A stretch of DNA of 64,000 bases from Amycolatopsis sp. CA-230715 (GTDB lineage Bacteria > Actinomycetota > Actinomycetes > Mycobacteriales > Pseudonocardiaceae). Shown here piece after piece: positions 42,421 to 52,764 of this stretch (position 1 is its first letter; each line of letters opens with the position of its first letter). Location: NCBI RefSeq assembly GCF_018736145.1, contig NZ_CP059997.1:9113501-9177500 (forward strand), in the 5' to 3' direction. The notes under the pieces were generated by a model. That model did no database searches. It was given only the letters and a program-made list of their open reading frames with translations, and was not told the origin of the DNA. The translations under genes and the position numbers were made by a program.

Positions 42421-43206
42421 CTACTCGGCGCGAGCGCGGAGCTCGGCCTGGTAGCGACCGGGGGTCTGCCCGACGACGGCGGTGAACGCGTCGATGAAGG
42501 TCGACGGGTTCGACCACCCGCAGGCGACCGCGGTGTCGGTGACGGAGCTGCCCTCGGTGAGCTGGAACAGGGCGTGGTGGATGCGCAGGATGGTGCGCCA
42601 GCGGTGGAAGCTCATGCCGAGGTCGGCGTGGAACAGGCGGCTGAGCGTGCGTTCGCTCGACCCGGCCGTGCGGCCCAGTTCAGCCAGGGTCATGTTCCGG
42701 CCGGGATCGGCGTGCAGCAGATCGGCGACGGCGCGCAGCCGGTCGTCGCGCGGCTCCGGCAGGTGCAACGACTGCCCGGGAACCTCGCCGAGCTCATCGA
42801 GCACGACCGCGCGCAACCGCCGCTGGGCGTCGGCTGACCGGACCCGGTGGCCGGTCAGCGCCAGAATGCTCTCGCGCAGCAACGGCGACACCGCGAACAC
42901 GCAGGGATGTGCCGCCAGGGAGCCGCACTCGTCGGCGGGGATGGCGAGGGTGCGGGCATCGGTCCCGCCGTAGAAGCGGTGCGAATGCTCGAAACCCGGC
43001 GGCGTCCAGGTGACCCGGTTGGCGGGCGCCACCCACGTCCCGTATTCGGTCGTGGTGGCGAAAGCCCCGGCGGCCGCGTACACCAGCTGCCCGTCGGGAT
43101 GGGAGTGGCTTTCGAGGCGGAACCCGCGCGGGATCCAGCCACCGCCCTGCGGCGTCGTCCCACCCCGCACTATGGACGGGTCGAAGGATTGGCGGGATTT
43201 CTGCAT
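42421..43206 (-). CDS. AraC-family transcriptional regulator
   Basis: 261 aa. N-terminal cupin-like sensor (HSHPDGQLVYAAAGAFATTTEYGTWVAPANRVTWTPPGFEH) and C-terminal double HTH (MTLAELGRTAGSSERTLSRLFHADLGMSFHRWR; VTDTAVACGWSNPSTFIDAFTAVVGQTPGRYQ). Lies 133 bases before the monooxygenase gene on the same strand. Confidence 0.88.
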   Translation of the reverse strand: MQKSRQSFDPSIVRGGTTPQGGGWIPRGFRLESHSHPDGQLVYAAAGAFATTTEYGTWVAPANRVTWTPPGFEHSHRFYGGTDARTLAIPADECGSLAAHPCVFAVSPLLRESILALTGHRVRSADAQRRLRAVVLDELGEVPGQSLHLPEPRDDRLRAVADLLHADPGRNMTLAELGRTAGSSERTLSRLFHADLGMSFHRWRTILRIHHALFQLTEGSSVTDTAVACGWSNPSTFIDAFTAVVGQTPGRYQAELRARAE

Positions 43207-43320
43207 CGGCTACGACCTTACCGGCGACTCGCCAGCCGTGGCCGCGAAACCTAGTGGAATCTTGAATTACGCTAGAAATGGACCTTAGGAAAGGCCATTG
43301 CGTGGTGCGAGCATCCGTGC

Positions 43321-44022
43321 ATGCGCACCAACGAACTCGGCCAGCCGATCGGACATGCCCTGTCCGGCTGGACCCCGCGATCAGCCCCGACCACGCCGTT
43401 GCTCAAGGGGCGCTACTGTCGCCTGGAGCGGTTGGACTCGCATCGGCACGCCGAGGCGCTGTTCGAGGCCGATCAGCTCGACACCGCGGGGGAGAGCTGG
43501 ACCTACCTGCCGTACGGCCCGTTCACCGCGTTCGCCGACTACCGGCGGTGGGTCGAGCAGGTCCAGGACGGCCAAGATCCGCTGTTCTACGCGATCGTGA
43601 GCACCGACCGGCGGGAGCCCGCCGCGGTCGGGGTGCTCAGCTTGTTGCGGATCCAGCCCGAGTTCGGCGTCGCCGAGGTCGGCCACGTCCACTATTCCCC
43701 GCTGCTGCAACGCGGCCGCGCCGCCACCGAGGCGCAGTACTTGCTGGCGAGCCATGTTCTCGACGATCTGGGCTACCGCCGGTTCGAATGGAAGTGCGAC
43801 GCCCTCAACGCCGGATCCCGTGCCGCGGCCGAACGACTCGGGTTCTCCTACGAGGGCACGTTCCGGCAGGCGACCGTGGTCAAGGGCCGCAACCGCGACA
43901 CCGCGTGGTACTCGATCATCGACAGCGAATGGCCCGCCGTTCGAGACCGCTTCACCGCCTGGCTGCACCCGGACAACTTCGACGCCGAAGGCACCCAACG
44001 AACCCCGCTGCGCCCGGCTTGA
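43321..44022 (+). CDS. GNAT N-acetyltransferase (RimJ/RimL type)
   Basis: 233 aa. Acetyl-CoA fold: GRYCRLERLDSHRHAEALF, VGVLSLLRIQPEFGVAEVGHVHYSPLLQRGRAATEA, FEWKCDALNAGSRAAAERLGF, EGTFRQATVVKGRNRDT. RimJ/RimL-like proteins acetylate protein N-termini or small amines. Ends before a strong hairpin shared with the convergent malate dehydrogenase gene. Confidence 0.88.
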   Translation: MRTNELGQPIGHALSGWTPRSAPTTPLLKGRYCRLERLDSHRHAEALFEADQLDTAGESWTYLPYGPFTAFADYRRWVEQVQDGQDPLFYAIVSTDRREPAAVGVLSLLRIQPEFGVAEVGHVHYSPLLQRGRAATEAQYLLASHVLDDLGYRRFEWKCDALNAGSRAAAERLGFSYEGTFRQATVVKGRNRDTAWYSIIDSEWPAVRDRFTAWLHPDNFDAEGTQRTPLRPA

Positions 44023-44039
44023 TCCGAACCGGAAAACAG

Positions 44040-44072
44040 CGGTGGCGGGCCGGAAACCCCGGCCCGCCACCG
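44040..44072. terminator. Bidirectional GC-rich hairpin terminator
   Basis: Perfect 14-bp stem, arms 44040-44053 (CGGTGGCGGGCCGG) and 44059-44072, with a 5-base loop. It lies between convergent genes, flanked by AAAA on both sides. Confidence 0.8.
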
Positions 44073-44085
44073 AAAACCCGGTATG

Positions 44086-45075
<990 letters not shown>

Positions 45076-45178
45076 TGCGGTACTCCAGCTTGAGACGACT
45101 TTGGCTAGTACCTCGGAGCCTATCCCGTCTCCCCGTTGCCGCACGGGTGCGCCCAGTCACTCTGCTGGATCGATCCGG

Positions 45179-45625
45179 TCAGTGGCCGCCGTTCGACACG
45201 TTCTCGGCGAGCCGGTGCAGCAGATCGGCCAGCGTCGCGATTTCGGCTTCACTGAGCCCTTTTCGCATGCGCTTGTCGTGCGCGATCGCCGCCGAAGCGA
45301 GCCGGTGGAACAGCGCTTCGCCGTCTTCGGTGAGTTCGACGAGGTGGACGCGCCGGTTCTCCGGGTCACGACGCCGGGTGACGAGCCCCGCCGTTTCCAT
45401 GCCGTTGAGGTGATGGGTGAGCGTGGCGCCCTGGATCCCGACGGCGTCGGCGAGCTCGCGCTGGTTCGCAACGGGGCTGGTCTTGAGCGAGATCAGGATC
45501 TGCCAAACGGGCTGCGAGCCGCCCGCGGCGGCGAGGGCCTGGTCGAAGGCGCGGCTCGCCGTCTTGGCGGTGCGGGAGAGGACGACGCCGATGGGCGCGA
45601 TGGCGGGTGCTGGCACGGGGGACAC
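45179..45625 (-). CDS. MarR-family transcriptional regulator
   Basis: 148 aa from GTG. Winged helix: QRELADAVGIQGATLTHHLNGMETAGLVTRRRDPENRRVHLVELTEDG. Divergent from the NTF2-like/VOC/LLM operon, with two palindromes in the shared promoter; probable repressor of that operon. Confidence 0.88.
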   Translation of the reverse strand: MSPVPAPAIAPIGVVLSRTAKTASRAFDQALAAAGGSQPVWQILISLKTSPVANQRELADAVGIQGATLTHHLNGMETAGLVTRRRDPENRRVHLVELTEDGEALFHRLASAAIAHDKRMRKGLSEAEIATLADLLHRLAENVSNGGH

Positions 45626-45653
45626 CGTACCGCAGACAACGAGTGGTTCTAAG

Positions 45654-45682
45654 CGTTTGACATCAAACGGTTAGATATCTAA
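45654..45682. promoter_or_regulatory. Two adjacent palindromic operators
   Basis: CGTTTGA-CA-TCAAACG (45654-45669) followed by TTAGATATCTAA (45671-45682), both perfect, between the divergent MarR gene and its presumed target operon. Confidence 0.65.
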
Positions 45683-45728
45683 TGTTGTGGGCGTCGCACC
45701 GAGTCCACATCGAACGATGGGAAGGCCA

Positions 45729-46133
45729 ATGAACACCACTGAGCAGGTACTCGAACTGGGTCGCCGCTGGGCCGCGGCCGAAGAACGGGGCGACACCGCC
45801 GTTCTCGACGAGTTGACCACCGACGGCTTCCGGCTGGTCGGGCCGCTGGGTTTCGTGCTGGACAAGGCGCAGTGGCTCCAGCGCTACGGCGGCGGGGCCT
45901 TGGTCACCGAGTCGCTCGCCTGGGAAGACGTCGAGGTACGCGATCTCGGGCAGACCGCGATCGCGATCGGTGTGCACGCACAAGTGGCCTCGCACCAAGG
46001 GAATCCGGCCAACGGACGGTTCCGCGCCACGCACGTGCTGGTGCGCGACGGAGAGCGCTGGCTGCTGGCCGGGATCCACCTGAGCCCGATCGGCGGGCCG
46101 TCGCCCTTCGCGAACCAGGGCGGTGCGCGATGA
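45729..46133 (+). CDS. NTF2-like (SnoaL/DUF4440) protein
   Basis: 134 aa. Helix then curved sheet: EQVLELGRRWAAAEERGDTAVLDELTTDGFRLVGPLGFVLDKAQWLQRY, and FRATHVLVRDGERWLLAGIHLSPIG. Ketosteroid-isomerase-like fold, enzyme or binding protein. First gene of a three-gene operon facing the MarR regulator. Confidence 0.8.
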   Translation: MNTTEQVLELGRRWAAAEERGDTAVLDELTTDGFRLVGPLGFVLDKAQWLQRYGGGALVTESLAWEDVEVRDLGQTAIAIGVHAQVASHQGNPANGRFRATHVLVRDGERWLLAGIHLSPIGGPSPFANQGGAR

Positions 46134-46167
46134 GTGCCGACGACGTGTTCTTCCCAGCGGAGGAGCC

Positions 46168-46533
46168 ATGAGCATCGAACTGAACCACACCATCGTGTGC
46201 GCTTCCGACCGCGACGCGTCCGCGGCGTTCCTTGCCGGGATTCTCGGCCTCGAAGTGGATCCGGTCACCGGTCCCTTCGCGCCCATCCGCCTCGCGAACG
46301 GCGTCACGCTGGACTACCTGCAGGTCGACGAGGTGACCAGCCAGCACTACGCGTTCCTGGTCGGCGACACCGAATTCGACGCCGCGATGGCCAGGATCGA
46401 GACGGCGGGCATCGCGTACTGGGCCGATCCGTTCCACTCCACGCCCGGTGAGATCAACCACCTCCACGGCGGCCGGGGCGTCTACTTCGCCGATCCGGAC
46501 GGCCACAACCTTGAACTGCTCACGCGAGCCTGA
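46168..46533 (+). CDS. Glyoxalase/VOC-family protein
   Basis: 121 aa; GGAGGAGCC precedes ATG 46168. Two beta-alpha-beta modules: SIELNHTIVCASDRDASAAFLAGILGLE and GRGVYFADPDGHNLELLT, the latter with the typical DPDGH/E metal residues. Extradiol dioxygenase, glyoxalase or resistance-type fold; substrate unknown. Confidence 0.85.
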   Translation: MSIELNHTIVCASDRDASAAFLAGILGLEVDPVTGPFAPIRLANGVTLDYLQVDEVTSQHYAFLVGDTEFDAAMARIETAGIAYWADPFHSTPGEINHLHGGRGVYFADPDGHNLELLTRA

Positions 46534-46542
46534 GGAGAAGTC

Positions 46543-47394
46543 ATGCGGTTAAGCATCGGGGTCACGGACTTCTCGTGGCCCGAGAACCTGGTCGAGGAGC
46601 TGGTCTCGGTCGTCGTGGCCGCGGAGGACGCGGGCCTGGACACCGCGTGGGTCGCCGATCACCTGCTGCAGGCCGATCCGCACAGCACCGAGGATTCGGC
46701 GATGCTGGAGGCGTACACGACACTGGGTTTCCTTGCTGCGAGGACGAACCGGATCAACCTCGGCACCATGGTGTCCGCCGTGACGTTCCGGCCGCCCGCC
46801 CTGCTGATCAAGGCCGTGACCACTTTGGACGTCCTGTCCGGCGGGCGGGCGCGCTTCGGGATCGGCACCGGTCACCACGAGGGCGAAGCGCTGGCGATGG
46901 GCCTGCCGTTCCCGCCGCTGGCCGAACGGTTCGAACGGATGGAGGAGACCGTCCAACTGGCACTGCGGATGTGGGCGGGGGACTCCTCGGCGTTCGCGGG
47001 CGAGCACTACCGGCTCGACCGTCCGATCAGCGAGCCGCGGCCGGTGCGCCGCCCGCCGCTGCTGATCGGCGGAACGGGCGAGAAGAAAACGCTGCGGATG
47101 GTCGCTCGGTACGCGGACGCCTGCAACGTGTTCGACATCCCGGATGGCGGAAAAACGGTGCGGCACAAGCTTTCCGTGCTCGCACGCCACTGCGAAGACC
47201 TCGGGCGGTCCTATTCGGACATCGAGAAGACCATCAGCACCCGGCTCTCACCCGGCGAGTCCGCGGCCGAGTTCGCCGCTCGCTGCGCGGAGTTCGCCGA
47301 CTGGGGGATCGACCACGCGGTGGTGATCTCGGCTGGCCCGTGGTCGGTCGCCGGGATCGAGACGTTGGGGAAAGCCGCGAGCCTGGTGGCTTAG
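46543..47394 (+). CDS. LLM-class F420-dependent oxidoreductase
   Basis: 283 aa. TIM-barrel luciferase-like: WVADHLLQADP, LGTMVSAVTFRPPALLIKAVTTLDVLSGGRARFGIGTGHHEGEA, PPLLIGGTGEKKTLRMVARYADACN. This arrangement is characteristic of coenzyme F420 users in actinobacteria. Nine bases after the VOC gene. Convergent with, and overlapping by four bases, the FUSC gene. Confidence 0.88.
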   Translation: MRLSIGVTDFSWPENLVEELVSVVVAAEDAGLDTAWVADHLLQADPHSTEDSAMLEAYTTLGFLAARTNRINLGTMVSAVTFRPPALLIKAVTTLDVLSGGRARFGIGTGHHEGEALAMGLPFPPLAERFERMEETVQLALRMWAGDSSAFAGEHYRLDRPISEPRPVRRPPLLIGGTGEKKTLRMVARYADACNVFDIPDGGKTVRHKLSVLARHCEDLGRSYSDIEKTISTRLSPGESAAEFAARCAEFADWGIDHAVVISAGPWSVAGIETLGKAASLVA

Positions 47395-49472
47395 CGCGCC
47401 GCTGTCCCGTCGACGACGAAGACGCGCCCGAGCGCGATGAGCGCTTCGTCGAGGTGGCTCAAGCTCGACAGCACCGCGCGGGTTTCGGCGTGCACGACCC
47501 GATCCGAGACGGGAGTGCCGTCATCGCGGACGAGTGTGCCGGGCGCGCGCCCGCCCGGTGCGGCGAGCGCCCGGCGGAGCACGTCGATGTTGGCCAGCAG
47601 CCTGCCGGTGAACAGGTGCAGCCGGTCGTCGTCGACACCGGCGAGCTGTCCGGGCTGGGCCCGCGCCGCCACGTGGCGGGCGCGGAAGGCCACGGTGTCC
47701 AATGTGGTCAGCACGTGCCAGCCGTAGTCGCGGCGCGCGGTCCTGAGGTTGATGGGGTGGGTGAGCGGCTCGACCGTGGTGCGCAGCTGCTCGACGTCGC
47801 GGTCGAGCTCGCGGCTCAGCTCGATGAGGTTCACGTTTTCGGTGCCAGCCAACAGTTCCGTGGTCCGCTCCAGGAACGTGCGGACGTCGTCGAGCGTCGT
47901 GTCGACGTCGTCGAGCATGACCGAGCGCGTGTGGACCGGCACGATCACGACGGCCGCCAGCACGCCGGCGGCGCCGCCGATCGCGGTCTCGGCCACCCGG
48001 ATCCACAGCACCTCGATGCTGAACGTGCCGAGCAGGCTGTACAGCAGCCCGAGCATCGAGGTGATGAAGAACGCCATCACCACCTGGGAAACCCGCGACA
48101 TGTACACCATGCCGAACACGCACACGAGGATGCCGGCGAGGGTCGCCGGTGTGTTGCCGGAGAACACGACCGCGAGCAGCATCCCGCCGAAGATGCCGAT
48201 CAGCGTGCCCGCGAGGCGGCGCGCGCCCTTGACGAAGGTCGCGCCCGCGGTGGACGAGCCGATGAACACCACGAACACGGTCAGCACCGCCCAGTACCAC
48301 CGCTGGTGCGAGATCAGCTCGCCGCCGAACACGGCGAGCCCGCCGCCGACGACGGCTTGGATCGCGCTGCGGGTCTGGTTGTCGTAGGCGAAGACCTTGG
48401 TCTTCTCGTCCTCTTCCTCCTCGACCGGGTGCTCGACTTCGGCCGAGTAGTCGCGTTGCGCGATGCGCTGCGCGTTGACGTCGGCGAGGGCGAGTTCGGC
48501 GATCGCCTTGCGGAGTTCGTCGCCAGGCCTCGGGGTGTCGGCGAGCCTGCTGCCCTCGACCAGCATCTTGCTGAACTCGCCGGTTTCGCTGATCAACGGC
48601 AGTTCGCGCGGGTCGCGCTCCATCAGCGCGCGGAAGCGCCGGAGGCGGTCGATCAGGTCGTCGCGCGTCTCGGCGGTCAGGGTCTCCGCGCAGGTCCGTG
48701 TCGTCGTGATCGCGAGCCATTGGACGGCGAGCTCGACCTCGATCGCGCGCCGCCGCAACGCGTCCGCGGCACGGTCCCCGATCACGTCGGTCGCCGCGTC
48801 CTCGATCAGCAGCACCACCTCGTGGAGCCGCTCGTTCGCCCGCCGCAGCTGCGTTGTGGCGCGGCCGGAGCCGTTGTTCGCGAGATAGCTCTCGGCGGCG
48901 CGGATGACGGCGGCCAGCCGCGCGCGGAAGGCGAGCCTGATCCGGTAGAACTCGCTCTCCGGTTTGTGGCGCAGCAGCACGAACCGGACGAGCGCGTTCG
49001 CGCCGAGCCCGACGACGAGCGCGAGCAGCAGCGACGGCACCTGCTTGAGATGGGTCTGCAGGAACATCGAGAAGAAGAACAGGAAGAACGTGACGGACCC
49101 GAGCGCGATGCCGCGCGAGCCGAACCGCTGCCCGTACACCGCGACGAAGATGAGCAGCACGAACAAGATGCTGTCCAGCGGCGGCAAGGAGGTGCCGAGG
49201 CTCGCGACGGTGAGCGCGGTAGCGCCTGCCACGAGCACCAGCAGCAGGGTCACCGCCTGCTGAGCCGGTTCGGGGTCGCTGACGGTGAAGGCCGAGACCA
49301 TCGCGGAGATCGCGGCCACCAGGATGATCGTCATCGGCATCCCGAGCGGCGCCATGACCGCGACCGCGATGACGATCCCCAGCACCGCGGAGAAGGCGAG
49401 GCGCAGCCGGACGAACCCGGGGTCGGAGGCGACGATCCGGTCGCGAGCCGAATCCCACAACCGTTTGATCAA
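47391..49472 (-). CDS. FUSC-family membrane protein
   Basis: 693 aa. Two hydrophobic blocks of about six segments each (residues ~20-160 and ~390-540) separated by a long soluble helical region, the layout of FUSC/aromatic-acid exporter-type proteins. The C-terminal cytosolic region is also helical. The only in-frame start near the GH92 stop is TTG 49472, giving a TTGA overlap and probable coupling to the mannosidase. Substrate unknown. Confidence 0.8.
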   Translation of the reverse strand: MIKRLWDSARDRIVASDPGFVRLRLAFSAVLGIVIAVAVMAPLGMPMTIILVAAISAMVSAFTVSDPEPAQQAVTLLLVLVAGATALTVASLGTSLPPLDSILFVLLIFVAVYGQRFGSRGIALGSVTFFLFFFSMFLQTHLKQVPSLLLALVVGLGANALVRFVLLRHKPESEFYRIRLAFRARLAAVIRAAESYLANNGSGRATTQLRRANERLHEVVLLIEDAATDVIGDRAADALRRRAIEVELAVQWLAITTTRTCAETLTAETRDDLIDRLRRFRALMERDPRELPLISETGEFSKMLVEGSRLADTPRPGDELRKAIAELALADVNAQRIAQRDYSAEVEHPVEEEEDEKTKVFAYDNQTRSAIQAVVGGGLAVFGGELISHQRWYWAVLTVFVVFIGSSTAGATFVKGARRLAGTLIGIFGGMLLAVVFSGNTPATLAGILVCVFGMVYMSRVSQVVMAFFITSMLGLLYSLLGTFSIEVLWIRVAETAIGGAAGVLAAVVIVPVHTRSVMLDDVDTTLDDVRTFLERTTELLAGTENVNLIELSRELDRDVEQLRTTVEPLTHPINLRTARRDYGWHVLTTLDTVAFRARHVAARAQPGQLAGVDDDRLHLFTGRLLANIDVLRRALAAPGGRAPGTLVRDDGTPVSDRVVHAETRAVLSSLSHLDEALIALGRVFVVDGTAAR

Positions 49473-52400
49473 CGCGCACCACCCGCGAGGAGCTCCCACT
49501 GCGCCAGCCCGAGCCGACGGCCGGTCGCCGCGAGCACGCGCAACCGGTAGTGGCGGTAGGGGCCGGGCTCGGTGACGGTGAAGGGCCGCGTTTGCCGTCG
49601 CCAGCGGAACACCTCGTCGCGGCGCTCGTCGAGGGCGTGCCAGGACTTGCCGTCCGCGGACCCTTCGAGGATCCAGGAGCGCGGATCGCCCGGCCTGGCG
49701 CCCGAGGTCAGCGTGTACATCAGCGCGGCATCCGGTGCACCGTCCACTGTGAACTCGATGAGCGGCGTGGCCGACCGGAACCGGACCTCGGTCCTGGTCG
49801 TGTCGTCGAAGAGCGCGGTGACGTCGGTGCCGTCCGCGGCACGGCCGTGCCCGGCCAGGTCGCGCAGCGGCCACCGGCGCTCGCCTCGGTCTTCGACGCC
49901 GCGGCCCCATGCCGTCGGGGTCGGCGACATCGCGAAGTCGAGCACGGCGCCCGCGCTGAGCGTCGCGTGCGAGATGGTGGTCGCGTCGTGCGGCTTCCCG
50001 TTGACGTGCAGGCTTTCCACGTAGACCGAGCCGGGGTTGTTCCCGCGCGCGGTGATCACCACGTCGTTGCCGTTCTCCAGGTGCACGATCGCCTTCTCGA
50101 ACAGCGGCGACCCGATCGCGTAGTGCGGGCTGCCGACCGCGAGCGGGTAGAACCCGAGCGCGCTGAACACGTACCACGCGGACATTTCGCCGTTGTCCTC
50201 GTCGCCGGGGTAGCCCTGGCCGATCTCGCTGCCGACATAGCAGCGGGCCAGCACCTCCCTGAGCACGGCCTGCGCCTTCGACGGCGCGCCCGCGTGGTTG
50301 TAGATGTAGGGGATGTGGTGCGACGGCTGGTTGGAATGGCCGTACTGACCAAGCCGCACGTCGCAGGCCTCGGTCATCTCGTGGATCACGCCGCCGTAAG
50401 CCCCTGGCGCGCGCCCGGTCTCGGGTGTGGCGAAGAAGGCGTCCAAAACGGACTCCAGCTTGGCGGGGCCGCCGTGCAGGCTCGCCAGCCCGTCCCCGTC
50501 GTGCGGCGCCGAGAACGCGGTGTTCCAGCCGTTCGTCTCGGTGTAGTCGCCGCCCCACGGCACCGGGTCGTAGGTGGCGGGGGAGTGCCGCCAGTTCCCC
50601 TTCGCGTCGCGACCCTGGAAGAACCCGACGCGCTCGTCGAAGTGGTTGACGTACTGGAGTGCGCGCTGGCGGAAGTACGCCGCGTTGTCCCGGTACTCCG
50701 TCCGCCGTGGATCGTCGCGTGTGGACTCTTCGTAGAGCGCCTGCGACAGGTTCGCGATGCCGAAGTCGTTGACGCAGCCCTCCAACGCCCACGACAGTCC
50801 TTCGTGGACGGACGTCGCGGTGAACCCGCGGAAGATCGATTCGGCGAGGCCGCGCCTGCCGACGCTCTTGCTCAGCGGCGTGACGGTGGCGTTCTTGAGC
50901 GCCGCGTCGTAGGCGGATGCCACGTCGAAGTTCCGTACGCCTTTGAGGTAGGCGTCGGCGAAGGCGACGTCGGAGCTGGTGCCGGTCATCAGGTTCGCGT
51001 AGCCGGGGGAGGACCAGCGCGCGATCCAGCCGCCTTCCCGGTACTGCTGCACGAACCCCTCGACGAGGTCACCGCAGCGGCTCGGCGCGAGCAGGGCGTA
51101 GGCGGGCCAGGTGGTGCGGTAGGTGTCCCAGAACCCGTTGTTGACGTACAGCTTGCCCGGCACCACCTTGGCGCCGGTCCGCCGCCGGGTGCTCGGCCAC
51201 CGGCGCTTGACCACCGGGCTCGCGTGCCGGTACCCGGTCCGCTCGCCGGTGAACTCGTGTGCCGAGTTCGGATAGAGGAACAGGCGGTACAGGCACGAGT
51301 AGAACGTGGTGAGCTGGTCCTCGGTGGCGCCTTCGAGCTCCACTTTGCCCAGCACGTCCTGCCATGCGCGGCGCGCGTCGTCGCGGACGCGGTCGAACGG
51401 AGTCCCTTCGGGAATCTCTTGCTCCAGGTTCCGCTTCGCCTGGCTGCTGCTGATCAACGAGGTCGCGATCCGCATCGTGACCTCGAGCGAATCGAACGCG
51501 AGGTACCCGGTCACCTTGCGCCACAACAGTTTTCGCGCGGGTTTCCGCACCCGACCGCCGTTCACCGCGGGCCGGTCGAACGTGCCGTGGACGTACATCC
51601 GCCGCGCGCCCGCCGACAACCTGCTGCGCACCCGCGTGTACCCGGTGAAGGTGCCGGTCATCGGGTCGACGCGGAGGCGGCCGCGGTTCGCGGCGTTGTC
51701 GAACACGACCCAGCCGGGCAGGCTCGGGAAGGTGAACCGGACGATCGCGGCGTGCTCGGTGGGGGCGATCTCGGTCCGCACGCCGTTGCCGAAGTTCACC
51801 GCGTAGTGGTGCGGAAGATCGGTTTCGTCCTCGTGGCGGAACGTCAGTGCGCGCGCCTTGCGGTCCGTGGTCACCTCGCCGACACCCGGCATGAAGTGGA
51901 ACGTGTGCCGGTCGCCCATCCACGGGCTCGGCTGGTGGCTGAGCCCGAACGCTTCGAGCGCCGGGAGGTTCGCGTCGGTGTTGCGGCGGTGGTACTCGTA
52001 GAACCAGCTCGTCGAGGACGCGTCGGTGACCGGTGTCCAGAAGTTGAACCCGTGCGGCACGGCGGTGGCCGGAAAGGTGTTGCCGCGCGAGAACTCCCCG
52101 CTCGAATGGGTGCCGCGCGTGGTGCGCACGTAGTCGACCGGCTCGCGCCCGCGCCGCGGCGCCCGCACGCCGAGCCGCACGTCGTCGAGCCAGCCGACCG
52201 CTTCGCCGCCCGCCGCGGGCGCGTCGGTGGTGAGCACGATCGACCGGACCGTCCTGCCCGCCGCGATCGCGCCGAGATCGCAGCGCACCGCGTTCCACTG
52301 GTCCACGTACAGCGCCTTCGAAGTGCCCTGCGCCAGCGCGGACATCCCGAACCCGTGCTGGTCCAGACCGCCGAGGCCGGACAGGGTGGCCCCGTCGTCG

Positions 52401-52693
52401 AACTCGACGTCGACCGCGACGAAGGTCGCGCGGTAGCGGTGCTCACCGGCCTCGGGGAAGACCAGATAGGACAGTTCGGTCAGCTCGGTGACTGGGACCG
52501 CCACGTCGAACAGGACGGTGCGGGTGAACCCGGTGACGGCGTAGCGCAGCGCACGCGTCCCGGTGAAGCCCACGCCGGTCTTCGCGGTCGGTGACCGCTC
52601 CGGCCCGCCCCCGATCCGGATCCGCGTTCCCCCGGATGCACGCGGCTGCGGATCACCGTCCTCGAAGGAGGAGAAGAACTGGTTGCCGATCAC
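49469..52693 (-). CDS. GH92 alpha-mannosidase without a visible signal peptide
   Basis: 1074 aa from GTG 52693. N-terminal galactose-binding-like sheet domain (~1-185); GH92 N domain from RTTRGTHSSGEFSRGNTFPATAVPHGFNFWTPVT; catalytic (alpha/alpha)6 barrel with YVNNGFWDTYRTTWPAY, DYTETNGWN and GYPGDEDNGEMSAWYVF (catalytic acid region); C-terminal F5/8 type C-like domain (SWILEGSADGKSWHALDER). GH92 enzymes remove alpha-linked mannose using calcium. The start has no good binding site and no signal sequence, unlike the paralogue at 56715-61025, so it may be cytosolic or the start may lie elsewhere. Confidence 0.9.
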   Translation of the reverse strand: MIGNQFFSSFEDGDPQPRASGGTRIRIGGGPERSPTAKTGVGFTGTRALRYAVTGFTRTVLFDVAVPVTELTELSYLVFPEAGEHRYRATFVAVDVEFDDGATLSGLGGLDQHGFGMSALAQGTSKALYVDQWNAVRCDLGAIAAGRTVRSIVLTTDAPAAGGEAVGWLDDVRLGVRAPRRGREPVDYVRTTRGTHSSGEFSRGNTFPATAVPHGFNFWTPVTDASSTSWFYEYHRRNTDANLPALEAFGLSHQPSPWMGDRHTFHFMPGVGEVTTDRKARALTFRHEDETDLPHHYAVNFGNGVRTEIAPTEHAAIVRFTFPSLPGWVVFDNAANRGRLRVDPMTGTFTGYTRVRSRLSAGARRMYVHGTFDRPAVNGGRVRKPARKLLWRKVTGYLAFDSLEVTMRIATSLISSSQAKRNLEQEIPEGTPFDRVRDDARRAWQDVLGKVELEGATEDQLTTFYSCLYRLFLYPNSAHEFTGERTGYRHASPVVKRRWPSTRRRTGAKVVPGKLYVNNGFWDTYRTTWPAYALLAPSRCGDLVEGFVQQYREGGWIARWSSPGYANLMTGTSSDVAFADAYLKGVRNFDVASAYDAALKNATVTPLSKSVGRRGLAESIFRGFTATSVHEGLSWALEGCVNDFGIANLSQALYEESTRDDPRRTEYRDNAAYFRQRALQYVNHFDERVGFFQGRDAKGNWRHSPATYDPVPWGGDYTETNGWNTAFSAPHDGDGLASLHGGPAKLESVLDAFFATPETGRAPGAYGGVIHEMTEACDVRLGQYGHSNQPSHHIPYIYNHAGAPSKAQAVLREVLARCYVGSEIGQGYPGDEDNGEMSAWYVFSALGFYPLAVGSPHYAIGSPLFEKAIVHLENGNDVVITARGNNPGSVYVESLHVNGKPHDATTISHATLSAGAVLDFAMSPTPTAWGRGVEDRGERRWPLRDLAGHGRAADGTDVTALFDDTTRTEVRFRSATPLIEFTVDGAPDAALMYTLTSGARPGDPRSWILEGSADGKSWHALDERRDEVFRWRRQTRPFTVTEPGPYRHYRLRVLAATGRRLGLAQWELLAGGAR

Positions 52694-52764
52694 GGGACAA
52701 CCGTAATCGGCGCCGGTGCGCACCGCTCGCACGGCCGGTGCGCACCGGCTCACCCCCGGTCTGA

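Noticed and set aside
49550..52594. 1014-aa plus-strand frame opposite the GH92 gene (also 46575-49550 and 55944-59156)
   Set aside because: Antisense shadows of high-GC genes, Arg/Val/Gly-rich with no domain; the minus-strand genes are unmistakable.
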